This document shows positions 1 through 6,825 of a stretch of DNA of 10,956 bases, one piece after another. The stretch lies in NCBI GenBank assembly GCA_964369265.1, contig CAYJEV010000060.1:1-10956 (forward strand), in the 5' to 3' direction. The position numbers and the translations under genes are program-made. Positions within the stretch are counted from its first letter, which is position 1. Each line of letters starts with the position of its first letter. The notes under the pieces are model-generated. The model saw nothing but the letters and a program-made list of their open reading frames with translations, was not told where the DNA came from and made no database searches. This DNA comes from DAMCAP01 sp964369265 (GTDB taxonomy: Bacteria; Bacillota; Clostridia; Oscillospirales; Ruminococcaceae).

Positions 1-13
1 AGTGGAGGTTATT

Positions 14-868
14 TTATATTAAGTCTGAGAATATTTCAATCGCTGTTTTGGCTTTTGCTTCGTTAAGGAATATATAGTTAAACTGGTGAAGGATTTTGTT
101 GTCTTGTATGCGAAAAGTAGCTAGCTTGTCATTGTGTTTTGGGATAATACTATATAAAAATGATATGGCATAATTGTTCTGAACAGCTTGTTCAATAAGC
201 TTGTTGCTACTAATTATAGATTTGTTTTTGAAGGCTTCGGTGCTGTAGCCATTATTGAATAGAAACTGTTCAAAAACAGCCCTAGTGCCAGAGCCAGCCT
301 CTCTAAGAAGAATATTCTCGGAGAAAACTTCTTGCAAGCTTACTTTCTTAAAAGCAAAGGGATGCTCTAAAGAGCAAACTCCAACTATTTCCTCTTCTAT
401 TATTTCTCTGCTTAAATACTTTTCTTTATCAACATACCCTTCAAGCATCAATAAATCAAGCTCAAAATGATTAAGCTTATCTAGTAGATTTTCAGTGTTA
501 TCAATAATAATGTTTATCTCATACTCTGATTTTTTAAATAGAGATGATAGCATGTTTATGAGGATGTAGTCGCCAATTGTTTTTGTTGCTCCAATATTTA
601 TTTTTAGCTTTGGCTTATCTGAAAGGCGCTCAATAGCAATGTTGTTTACTGATATAGCAGTTCTTGCAAATCTTTCTAGCTCTAAACATTTTTCAGTTTT
701 GGCTAGCTTCTTGTTAGTATAGTTGAATAGCTTGCAGTTGTATAAGCTTTCGAGGTGCTTTATGTGTTGGGTCACAGCTGGTTGAGTCATATTAAGGTTT
801 TCAGCCGTTTTGTGATAGTTCATAACATTGCAAAGCTCTAAAAAAGTAAAAATTCTATTGTCTATCAT
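14..868 (-). CDS. LysR-family transcriptional regulator
   Basis: This is a DNA-binding regulator of the LysR family, 284 aa, close to the usual ~290-310. An N-terminal winged helix-turn-helix occupies about residues 1-60 (LELCNVMNYHKTAENLNMTQ then PAVTQHIKHLE). It is followed by a periplasmic-binding-protein-like effector domain that contains the typical LLREAGSGTRAVFE segment around residue 190. The ATG at 868 is preceded at 872-879 (minus strand TAGAGGTT) by a GAGG ribosome site about seven bases away, which supports this start. It is transcribed divergently from the YeiH-like exporter gene 135 bp away. That is the classic arrangement in which a LysR protein controls the neighbour and its own gene; in enterobacteria yeiE (LysR) and yeiH are similarly linked. 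The effector is not visible from the sequence. Family assignment is firm; the target is inferred from position only. Confidence 0.95.
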   Translation of the reverse strand: MIDNRIFTFLELCNVMNYHKTAENLNMTQPAVTQHIKHLESLYNCKLFNYTNKKLAKTEKCLELERFARTAISVNNIAIERLSDKPKLKINIGATKTIGDYILINMLSSLFKKSEYEINIIIDNTENLLDKLNHFELDLLMLEGYVDKEKYLSREIIEEEIVGVCSLEHPFAFKKVSLQEVFSENILLREAGSGTRAVFEQFLFNNGYSTEAFKNKSIISSNKLIEQAVQNNYAISFLYSIIPKHNDKLATFRIQDNKILHQFNYIFLNEAKAKTAIEIFSDLI

Positions 869-890
869 AATAAACCTCTAATAAATAAAA

Positions 891-932
891 TTTATCATTA
901 AATAATAAATGATTATTTTATTTTATCATTAA
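891..932. promoter_or_regulatory. Probable LysR operator: repeated TTTATCATTAA
   Basis: The sequence TTTATCATTAA occurs twice in the same orientation at 891-901 and 922-932, 31 bp apart (about three helical turns). An inverted partial copy AATGATTA lies between them at 908-915, so 894-913 also reads ATC...GAT, as LysR sites often do. The repeats sit in the 135-bp gap between the divergent regulator and transporter genes, just upstream of a TATAGA-like -10 candidate at 949-954 for the transporter. Regulator binding is inferred from the arrangement. Confidence 0.5.
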
Positions 933-1003
933 CTTATGTTAAAATCAATATAGAATTTAACAAAGGCAACAGCAAATCATAGTAAAGCCTTAAGACGAAA
1001 GAG

Positions 1004-2134
1004 ATGGTAATAAAGATGAGTTTAGCAGAAAAGACAAAAAAGATAGCTCCTGGTGTTATAGTGGCGTTTTCAATAGCGTTTATTTCGCAGTTTATTGAGA
1101 GTATAATGCCAGTACACTTAGTTGGGGCTTCGATTATAGCGTTGTTTATTGGCATGGTAATCAACACTGTGTTTATTACTACAGCCTTAAAAGACGGATT
1201 AAAGTTCACCTCAAAGAAGATACTAAAATTTGCTATAATACTATTAGGTGCATCTTTAAGCATACAGACTATTATAACTGTTGGAACATTATCCTTGACA
1301 GTCATGATATTCACATTGCTAACATGTTTTGGTGGCGGATATTATGTTGGAAAAGCTTTAGGACTTGATTGGAAACTATCAAATCTAATCTCTGCAGGCA
1401 CTGGTATCTGTGGTGGCTCTGCAATAGCAGCCATTGCACCTGTTATAGATGCAGAGGATAAGGAAATTGCCTTTGCGATGTCGGCAACATTTATTTTTGA
1501 CATGATAATGATATTAGCCTTTCCTTTTATGGGGGAGATGCTAGGGCTTAGCGATATGGCGTATGGTTTGTGGGCTGGAACAGCAGTTAACGATACCTCA
1601 AGCGTTGTTGCGGCTGGGTATGCCTATAGCGAGGGTGCAGGAGATTTTGCAACAATGGTAAAGCTAACTAGAACGCTGTCAATCATTCCTGTGGTTATTG
1701 CTTTTGCGTATATAAATATCAAAATTAAACATAAGGAGCGCATCTCTGCTGGTTCTGTTATTGAACAAGTAAAGCTAAAAGGCGAGAGGTATGAGGTTAG
1801 CCAAACAGAAAAAATATCAGAGATTGTTAATAACCAATCACCAGAAAAATCAACAGCAAAAATCAATTTTATCTCTCTATTCCCATGGTTTATTGTGGGG
1901 TTTGTGGGGCTAGCAATTATAAACAGCTTTGGTATTATACCTGTTGGTATATCAGCTGCATCAAAGGAAATCAGCAAATTTTTAATGGTGTGTGCTTTGG
2001 CTGCAATAGGGCTTAACACAAATATTAAGGACATGAAAAGCGCTGGAATAAAACCAATGTTACATGGTTTCATCATATCAGCTTTAGTCGTTATAGTGGC
2101 TATTGGAGTTCAGTGGTTTATGGGGATGGTTTAA
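1004..2134 (+). CDS. YeiH/UPF0324 family putative sulfate exporter
   Basis: This is an integral membrane protein of the YeiH (UPF0324, Cons_hypoth698) family, usually annotated as a putative sulfate exporter family transporter; direct transport data for the family are scarce. The 376 aa contain about ten hydrophobic segments. The family-typical core runs through GTGICGGSAIAAIAPVID (about residues 131-150), IAFAMSATFIFDMIMILAF and GLWAGTAVNDTSSVVAAGY. A long polar loop lies at about residues 242-285, before the last membrane segments. The first ATG (1004) has only AAAGAG immediately upstream. The ATG at 1016 (protein MSLAEK...) is an equally plausible start, because neither has a strong ribosome site. 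The gene is divergent from a LysR gene, stands alone, and is closed by a hairpin terminator at 2168. Family is secure; substrate is uncertain. Confidence 0.88.
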   Translation: MVIKMSLAEKTKKIAPGVIVAFSIAFISQFIESIMPVHLVGASIIALFIGMVINTVFITTALKDGLKFTSKKILKFAIILLGASLSIQTIITVGTLSLTVMIFTLLTCFGGGYYVGKALGLDWKLSNLISAGTGICGGSAIAAIAPVIDAEDKEIAFAMSATFIFDMIMILAFPFMGEMLGLSDMAYGLWAGTAVNDTSSVVAAGYAYSEGAGDFATMVKLTRTLSIIPVVIAFAYINIKIKHKERISAGSVIEQVKLKGERYEVSQTEKISEIVNNQSPEKSTAKINFISLFPWFIVGFVGLAIINSFGIIPVGISAASKEISKFLMVCALAAIGLNTNIKDMKSAGIKPMLHGFIISALVVIVAIGVQWFMGMV

Positions 2135-2167
2135 AACTTAGTAATTCTAGTGTGTGAGGGTAATGAG

Positions 2168-2199
2168 CAATAAAGGCTTGTTGCCTTTCATTGTTTTTT
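2168..2199 (+). terminator. Rho-independent terminator after the YeiH-like gene
   Basis: CAATAAAGGC (2168-2177) pairs with GCCTTTCATTG (2183-2193), leaving one bulged C, around a TTGTT loop. Six T residues follow (2194-2199). It lies 34 bp after the stop codon and separates this gene from the abg region. Confidence 0.8.
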
Positions 2200-2395
2200 C
2201 ATGAAAATGAAAAAATAATGTATTTTAGGCAAGTGTGATACAAATATCCTGTATGTTTATATAAAATGCAATTCGAAAGTTATTCGCTGTCAACTTTTTC
2301 ATAATAAATTAAAATTTTTTAACTAAAATAACTTACAAAAAATACACGAAAATTTCGTGCAAAATACATATTGGAAAAATTATGAATTTCTCTTG

Positions 2396-2410
2396 ACAAC
2401 TACAGTTGTA
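2396..2410. promoter_or_regulatory. TACAnnTGTA operator-like palindrome (BlaI/MecI/CopY type)
   Basis: TACAGTTGTA (2401-2410) matches the TACAnnTGTA core recognised by the BlaI/MecI/CopY repressor family. It also forms the longer dyad ACAACT-AC-AGTTGT at 2396-2409. It sits immediately after a TTGACA (2393-2398) and before a TATAAT (2412-2417), a placement expected for a repressor site. No BlaI/CopY-type gene is in the window, so assignment to that family is by motif only. Confidence 0.4.
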
Positions 2411-2616
2411 TTATAATGACTTTTGTCGAGTTATATCAACTTAATGATGGTTATATGAAAAAGATAGAAAATAATGAGAAATTTATAGTTAAAATCAATA
2501 AGAATAACAAATTTTTAACAATAATATAATTAAAATGATAAGGTAATGTGTAAGAACACACAAAAATATTAACACAAGATAAATACTGCATAGATGAATT
2601 GACAATTAGCCAACTA

Positions 2617-2645
2617 TTGACAAAAAGACTAAAATATTGTTAAAT
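2617..2645 (+). promoter_or_regulatory. Probable sigma-A promoter of the abg-like operon
   Basis: TTGACA at 2617-2622 is followed after exactly 17 bp by TTAAAT at 2640-2645. Transcription would start near 2652, about 40 bases before the TTG start codon. The -35 is a perfect consensus match and the -10 matches four of six positions. Confidence 0.55.
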
Positions 2646-2675
2646 AGTAGGTAGTATTATGAAAATAATTATGTG

Positions 2676-2685
2676 GGAAGGGTGA
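2676..2685 (+). promoter_or_regulatory. Ribosome binding site that selects a TTG start
   Basis: GGAAGGGTGA (2676-2685) resembles the anti-16S sequence AAGGAGGTGA and ends five bases before TTG at 2691. The only upstream in-frame initiator, GTG at 2673, overlaps this site and would have no ribosome site of its own. The site therefore argues for initiation at TTG 2691. Confidence 0.7.
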
Positions 2686-2690
2686 TTTGC

Positions 2691-4136
2691 TTGAAAAAAT
2701 GCGAAGCTTTGGGCTACATTGATAGCAAGAAGGACATCTTTGTAAATGCGAATGATTGCATATGGGAATATGCAGAAACTGCATTTAAAGAGTATAAGTC
2801 TGCTGAGCTATTATGCGAGGAACTTGAAAAAGAAGGATTTGAAGTGCAAAGGGGAGTAGCAGATATTGAAACTGCTTTTCTTGGGAAATTTGGTTCAGGA
2901 AAGCCTGTGATTGGCGTTCTTGGCGAGTTTGATGCATTATCTGGTCTTAGTCAAGTTGCAGGTGGCACTTCTAAAGAGCCTATTGAGGCTGGTGCTGCTG
3001 GGCATGGTTGCGGACATAACTGTTTAGGTGTTGGCTCTTTAGCGGCAGCTTTTGCAGTTAAGAAATATCTTGAAGAAAACAACAAGAGCGGAACTATAAT
3101 CTATTATGGTACTCCTGGCGAAGAGGGCGGTTCTGGCAAGGCGTTTATGGCTAGAGATGGTGTTTTTGATGAGCTAGATGCTGCTATAACATGGCATCCG
3201 CAAGGTACAAACCAAGTTTTTACAGGTTCTTCACTAGCAAATGCACAAATTGCATATAAGTTTAAAGGTGTTTCAGCTCATGCTGCTGGTGCTCCGCATT
3301 TAGGAAGATCAGCTCTTGATGCTGTTGAGTTAATGAATGTTGGTGTGCAGTTTTTAAGGGAACATATGGTGGACTCAGCAAGAGTACATTATGCTATAAC
3401 TGATACTGGCGGTTATTCACCAAATGTTGTTCAGCCAAAAGCTGAGGTACTTTATCTGATTAGATCACAAAGAAATGACCAAGTTGAGGAACTTGTTGAG
3501 AGGGTACATGACATTGCAAGAGGCGCTGCTCTTATGACAGGCACAACAATGGAAATTGACTTTATGAAGGCATGTTCAAACACAATCCCAAGCACAGTGC
3601 TTGAAAAGGTTCTTTATAAGAACTTTGAGGAGATTGGTGTTGATGCATATACTGCTGAGGAAGAGGCGTATGCCAAGAAGATGGTTGAATCATATGAAAA
3701 TCCAACTTCTGATCCACCAGCACAACTTAAAGTTATGAGTCCTGAAGGATATGATATGCTTAAAGAAAAGATGGCTGAGGGAAAAGTGCTTAACGATTTC
3801 TTAATGCCGTTTGCAAGCTCTGATGCAACAATGGCAGGATCTACCGATGTTGGTGATGTTAGCTGGGTGTGTCCAACAGCTCAAATAAACGTTGTAACTG
3901 CTCCATCTGCTGTTCCGGGACATAGCTGGCAGTTTACATCTTCAAACAAAACTTCAATTGCACACAAGGGTGTGGTTAAGGCTGGCAAGGTTATGGCTGC
4001 TGCTATAATTGATATGATTGAAGATCCAAGCATTATTGAAGAGGCGAAGGCTGAGCATAAGAAGAAAACTGGCGGACCATACAAGTGTCCAATACCAAAG
4101 GGTGTTAAGCCAAGAGCAATAGGCTCTAAGAACTAG
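2691..4136 (+). CDS. abgB: M20-family amidohydrolase, AbgB-like (p-aminobenzoyl-glutamate hydrolase subunit B type)
   Basis: This is a probable metal-dependent amidase of the M20D group that cleaves the amide bond of p-aminobenzoyl-glutamate or a related N-acyl amino acid or dipeptide in the cytoplasm. With the TTG start it is 481 aa, the size known for AbgB. In that numbering the metal-site motifs are GEFDA at 78-82, HGCGH at 105-109, the EE pair of GTPGEEGG at 144-145 and HP at 169. The dimerisation (lid) domain starts near 185 with SAHAAGAPHLGRSALD (H197, H203). The C-terminal metal ligand lies in the SAVPGHSWQF region. The gene is 45 bp upstream of the AbgT-type transporter, which supports the abg assignment. 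No abgA partner is present. In E. coli AbgA and AbgB act together, so this protein may act alone on another substrate. Family is firm; substrate is inferred. Confidence 0.88.
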   Translation: MKKCEALGYIDSKKDIFVNANDCIWEYAETAFKEYKSAELLCEELEKEGFEVQRGVADIETAFLGKFGSGKPVIGVLGEFDALSGLSQVAGGTSKEPIEAGAAGHGCGHNCLGVGSLAAAFAVKKYLEENNKSGTIIYYGTPGEEGGSGKAFMARDGVFDELDAAITWHPQGTNQVFTGSSLANAQIAYKFKGVSAHAAGAPHLGRSALDAVELMNVGVQFLREHMVDSARVHYAITDTGGYSPNVVQPKAEVLYLIRSQRNDQVEELVERVHDIARGAALMTGTTMEIDFMKACSNTIPSTVLEKVLYKNFEEIGVDAYTAEEEAYAKKMVESYENPTSDPPAQLKVMSPEGYDMLKEKMAEGKVLNDFLMPFASSDATMAGSTDVGDVSWVCPTAQINVVTAPSAVPGHSWQFTSSNKTSIAHKGVVKAGKVMAAAIIDMIEDPSIIEEAKAEHKKKTGGPYKCPIPKGVKPRAIGSKN

Positions 4137-4140
4137 TCCC

Positions 4141-4160
4141 TAACAGCAGGCGCTGTATTA
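4141..4160 (+). other. Intercistronic hairpin between hydrolase and transporter genes
   Basis: ACAGC (4143-4147) and GCTGT (4152-4156) pair around AGGC, and flanking TAA/TTA extend the stem across one bulged A. There is no T tract, so it is unlikely to be a full terminator. It lies just before the GGAGG (4170-4174) of the transporter gene and could affect mRNA processing or relative expression. The role is inference. Confidence 0.35.
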
Positions 4161-4181
4161 TAATACTTTGGAGGTAAATTT

Positions 4182-5741
4182 ATGAGTAACAATCCCGCAC
4201 AAGCAAAGAAAAGCTTTTTAGATCGCTTTATCTCTGCTATCGAGAAAGGTGCAAACAAACTACCATCCCCTTTCACACTGTTCGTTTCGCTTTTCATCAT
4301 CACAGCTATTATAGCTTTGATTATGACAATGACTGGTGTTGCGCTTGAGCATCCAGCTACAGGCGAAATGGTAACACCAAACAACTTCTTTTCACAAGAT
4401 GGTCTTTATTGGTTATTATCTAACCTAATTAAGAACTTCACAGGCTTTGCGCCATTAGGTCTAGTTCTAGTTATGACACTAGGTATAGGTCTATGTGAGG
4501 AAGTAGGACTGGTTTCTGCTCTTCTAAGAAAGTCAATGTCTAATGTTCCTCCAGCTCTTGTGCCATATGTGGTTGCATTTGTTGGTATCATTGGTAACTT
4601 AGCATCTGACTCAGCTTCAGTTGTTATCCCTCCTATAGCTGCAATGCTATTTTTAAGTGTTGGTAAGAACCCAATCGCTGGTGTTATCTGTGGATACGCT
4701 GGTACAAATGCTGGTTTCTCTGCTAACCTATTTATCGCAGGTACTGACTCACTTCTACAAGGTATCACAAACAGCGTACTAGATGGTTTCTTAGGTGTTG
4801 GTGTTTACAATGTTGAGGTTGTATGTAACTGGTTCTTCATGATCGTTTCCACATTCGTACTAAGCGTTGTGTTCGGTCTTGTAAGCACAAGAATTGTTGA
4901 GCCACGTCTTGGCGAATACAAAGGAAATGCTGCAAAAGAGGCTGCTGGCATCACATCCGAAGAGGGCAAAGCTCTTGGTAAAGCTGGTCTTGCTTTCCTA
5001 GTTTATGCTGCTATCATCGCTTGGGGACTAATTAGTGGTGTTCTTCTAAATCAAGAAACTGGAAGCATCCTAAGCTCTCCTTTCCTATCTGGACTAATTC
5101 CAATCCTATTTGGTATGTTCATGACTTGTGGTATCGCTTATGGTATCTCTATTGGCTACATTAAGTCCGAGAAAGATATTCCAAAAGCCCTAACTAAGAG
5201 AATTGCTACAATGGCAAGCTTCATCGTATTCGCATTTGCTTCCTCTCAGTTCATCGCTCTATTCAGCTGGACTAAGCTTGGAACAATCATTGCAATCGCT
5301 GGTGCTAACGGACTAGAAGCTGCTGGTCTAACAGGAATGCCTCTATTCGTTCTATTTATTTTACTTGTAACTACAATCAACCTACTAATGAGCTCAGGAA
5401 GTGCTAAATGGACAATTCTTGCTCCTATCTTTGTTCCTATGTTCCTACTACTAGGCTACGATCCAGCATACACTCAGCTTGCTTATCGTATAGGTGACTC
5501 CTCTACAAACATACTTTCCCCAATGTCAGCATACCTATTCATGTCACTATCTATCGTTAACGAGAAGTATGACAAGGATTGTAAGCTAGGTACTCTAATC
5601 GGTAACCTATTCCCTCACTCAATGGGTGCGTTAATCGTTTGGATCATCCTATTCATTGGCTGGACAATGCTAAATCTTCCAATCGGTCCTGGTGCAGGTG
5701 TTTATGCTCCAGCAGAGGTTTTAGCTCTAGTTCAAGGCTAA
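4182..5741 (+). CDS. abgT: AbgT-family transporter
   Basis: This membrane transporter belongs to the AbgT family, whose members import p-aminobenzoyl-glutamate or, in some bacteria, export sulfonamides. At 519 aa it matches the family length and has about a dozen hydrophobic stretches plus re-entrant-type segments. Recognisable family sequences include NKLPSPFTLF near the N-terminus, GNLASDSASVVIPPIAAMLF (about 145-165), GYAGTNAGFSANLFIAGTD and, near the C-terminus, GSAKWTILAPIFVPMF followed by RIGDSSTNILSPM. The ATG has GGAGG (4170-4174) seven bases upstream. It follows the AbgB-like hydrolase in the same transcript, which points to uptake and intracellular cleavage of the same compound. Codon use looks different from neighbouring genes, with many CTA, ATC and TTC codons. 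That could mean high expression or separate ancestry. Family is firm; substrate and direction are inferred. Confidence 0.92.
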   Translation: MSNNPAQAKKSFLDRFISAIEKGANKLPSPFTLFVSLFIITAIIALIMTMTGVALEHPATGEMVTPNNFFSQDGLYWLLSNLIKNFTGFAPLGLVLVMTLGIGLCEEVGLVSALLRKSMSNVPPALVPYVVAFVGIIGNLASDSASVVIPPIAAMLFLSVGKNPIAGVICGYAGTNAGFSANLFIAGTDSLLQGITNSVLDGFLGVGVYNVEVVCNWFFMIVSTFVLSVVFGLVSTRIVEPRLGEYKGNAAKEAAGITSEEGKALGKAGLAFLVYAAIIAWGLISGVLLNQETGSILSSPFLSGLIPILFGMFMTCGIAYGISIGYIKSEKDIPKALTKRIATMASFIVFAFASSQFIALFSWTKLGTIIAIAGANGLEAAGLTGMPLFVLFILLVTTINLLMSSGSAKWTILAPIFVPMFLLLGYDPAYTQLAYRIGDSSTNILSPMSAYLFMSLSIVNEKYDKDCKLGTLIGNLFPHSMGALIVWIILFIGWTMLNLPIGPGAGVYAPAEVLALVQG

Positions 5742-5761
5742 TAAATAATAACTTATTACAT

Positions 5762-5792
5762 AAAATGGTCTGTTTATCAGACCATTTTTATT
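5762..5792 (+). terminator. Rho-independent terminator of the abg-like operon
   Basis: AAAATGGTCTG (5762-5772) pairs perfectly over 11 bp with CAGACCATTTT (5778-5788) around a TTTAT loop, and the T tract continues to 5789. It begins 21 bases after the transporter stop codon. Confidence 0.9.
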
Positions 5793-5820
5793 TGCAAAAA
5801 TATACTAAATATGTTATATT
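5792..5820 (+). promoter_or_regulatory. Promoter of the DUF6882-like gene
   Basis: TTGCAA (5792-5797) and TATATT (5815-5820) are separated by exactly 17 bp. This predicts a start near 5827, about 40 bases before the ATG. The promoter directly abuts the preceding terminator, so the downstream gene is probably transcribed on its own. Confidence 0.6.
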
Positions 5821-5867
5821 AACTTTATTAAATAAAAACATAATATTATATTAAGGGAGATAAGAGA

Positions 5868-6584
5868 ATGGCAGACAGAGAGCTAAAAATGGCGAATTTT
5901 GATAATATTAACAAGTCCGATTGGTATGAGGTGGTATCTGCTAGCTATGGGAAGGCAATGGCAATTCAAACAGCGTTTGGCAGAGATGTTGTTAAAGGTC
6001 GCGGCTGGAATGTTGACTTTAGCACTGGAAAGATATATTTTGGTGAAGATGAGTTTGATGTTGAATTTATTGGAAGCGAATCAAATCATTCTGACAGCTG
6101 GCTTTGGGGTTGGGAAAATATAAACGGCTTCCCAGAACCAATGGTTAAGATAGCAAATGAAGTTAAGGCTTTTGGCGAAAAACATAATCTTCTGCCTTTT
6201 ACAACAGCTTCTTTTGATCTTAGCGACACACACAACGGACATCTTCTAGCCTCAGCAGTTATTGCTATGTATGAGGATGTTGCATATTATGGCGGACATC
6301 ATGATGGTGGAGCTGTGTTCATGGCTGTTAAAAATCTGCCAAAAGAGGTGTTTAAGCCTATTGATGGACTAGATTTAATCAACACAGTGACAAGCAGCAT
6401 TTCTAATCTTGAGCTTGACCATAAAATCTTTTTAGAATCCTTATTAAAATGGAACGGAACAGAGTTTTTCTGGGAAGGCATGAAGCTAACCGCTAAGCTT
6501 GAGCATAATGTTGAGTTCAGCTTTGAGCTAGTAGAAGAGGATTTCCTAAGGATTTGCGACATTAGAGCTGTTGCTAGTAAATAA
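5868..6584 (+). CDS. Uncharacterised DUF6882-like protein
   Basis: This is a soluble protein of 238 aa with no signal peptide or membrane segment. It resembles the DUF6882 family, mainly through an early strand pattern (GWNVDFSTGKIYFGEDEFDVEFIGS, here about residues 46-70) followed by the Trp-rich turn SDSWLWGWEN (76-85). A second, mixed alpha/beta half ends in KLEHNVEFSFELVEEDFLRI. The central part has a His/Gly-rich stretch, YYGGHHDGGAVF at about 141-152. The ATG is preceded by AAGGGAGA (5853-5860), seven bases away. The gene has its own promoter and terminator and no functional partner is evident. The biochemical role is unknown. The family label comes from recollected pattern similarity and should be confirmed by a profile search. 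Confidence 0.75.
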   Translation: MADRELKMANFDNINKSDWYEVVSASYGKAMAIQTAFGRDVVKGRGWNVDFSTGKIYFGEDEFDVEFIGSESNHSDSWLWGWENINGFPEPMVKIANEVKAFGEKHNLLPFTTASFDLSDTHNGHLLASAVIAMYEDVAYYGGHHDGGAVFMAVKNLPKEVFKPIDGLDLINTVTSSISNLELDHKIFLESLLKWNGTEFFWEGMKLTAKLEHNVEFSFELVEEDFLRICDIRAVASK

Positions 6585-6590
6585 GTTAAA

Positions 6591-6638
6591 TAAAAGCATT
6601 TGCAGTTAAACAAAATTGCAAATGCTTTTTAATTTTGG
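6591..6638 (+). repeat. 48-bp direct repeat, copy 1 (terminator element)
   Basis: This stretch matches 8030-8077 at 46 of 48 positions, differing only at two loop bases. It includes the whole terminator hairpin plus AATTTTGG downstream. Similarity stops abruptly on both sides. The two copies bracket the metalloprotease/anchored-protein cassette. Confidence 0.85.
6592..6630 (+). terminator. Rho-independent terminator (copy 1 of a repeated element)
   Basis: AAAAGCATTTGCA (6592-6604) pairs perfectly over 13 bp with TGCAAATGCTTTT (6617-6629) around a 12-base loop, and the T tract ends at 6630. It begins 7 bp after the DUF6882-like gene. A nearly identical copy ends the next transcription unit at 8031. 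Confidence 0.9.
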
Positions 6639-6653
6639 GTGTATGATAACAAG

Positions 6654-6776
6654 ATATTGTATCAAATGTGCTTGCTAAAGCACCACGATTAAACTTATGT
6701 TCAGCCTTTGTCAGAACTAATATTTTTTACTAAAATTATCATCTAAAATGTCAATTGCTTTTTTTTGATACAATAT
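6654..6776. repeat. 13-bp inverted repeats around a 97-bp AT-rich segment
   Basis: ATATTGTATCAAA (6654-6666) is the exact reverse complement of TTTGATACAATAT (6764-6776). A small hairpin GTGCTT-GCTA-AAGCAC lies inside at 6668-6683. The right arm runs into the tandem duplication ACAATATAAT (6770-6789), which supplies two possible -10 elements for the protease gene. It could be a pair of regulator sites or a very short mobile-type remnant. No target-site duplication is seen. Confidence 0.5.
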
Positions 6777-6789
6777 AATACAATATAAT
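6774..6789 (+). promoter_or_regulatory. Tandem TATAAT elements upstream of the protease gene
   Basis: Two perfect TATAAT hexamers (6774-6779 and 6784-6789) are created by a tandem duplication of ACAATATAAT (6770-6789). No well-spaced consensus -35 is evident; TTGATA at 6765-6770 is only 13 bp from the second hexamer. The promoter is likely somewhere here, but its exact elements are not settled. Confidence 0.4.
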
Positions 6790-6825
6790 TAATCTAGCTA
6801 GATAATATTAAAAGGGGTGGTTTTT

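Larger units (their letters stand above)
2200..2690 (+). other. Long AT-rich leader/intergenic region upstream of the abg pair
   Basis: About 490 bp carry no convincing gene. It holds a 15-bp palindrome CACGAAAATTTCGTG (2345-2359), a TTGACA (2393-2398) adjoining the palindromic TACAGTTGTA (2401-2410), and a TATAAT (2412-2417). The TTGACA-to-TATAAT spacing is only 13 bp, so these two are not a normal sigma-A pair. A 24-codon open frame lies at 2455-2529 without a good ribosome site. A small TGTGT/ACACA hairpin is at 2547-2560, and a well-spaced promoter follows at 2617-2645. The size and the number of symmetric sites suggest layered control of the downstream hydrolase/transporter genes; no regulator for them is encoded next to them. 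Confidence 0.5.

Noticed and set aside
934..1314. Minus-strand open frame opposite the YeiH-like gene
   Set aside because: It is a shadow of the strongly family-typical plus-strand gene and has no ribosome site or recognisable domain. The same applies to 1624-2076, 3881-4084, 4406-4768, 6299-6613 and 8304-8600.
2547..2560. TGTGT-AAGA-ACACA hairpin as a terminator or attenuator
   Set aside because: The stem is only 5 bp, A-rich sequence rather than a T tract follows it, and the likely operon promoter lies downstream.
2673..2690. GTG at 2673 as the hydrolase start
   Set aside because: It overlaps the GGAAGGGTGA ribosome site that is ideally placed for TTG 2691, and the TTG start gives the 481-aa length typical of AbgB.
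5639..5854. Plus-strand frame across the end of the transporter gene
   Set aside because: It overlaps the transporter C-terminus out of frame and runs through its terminator. The resulting sequence looks random.
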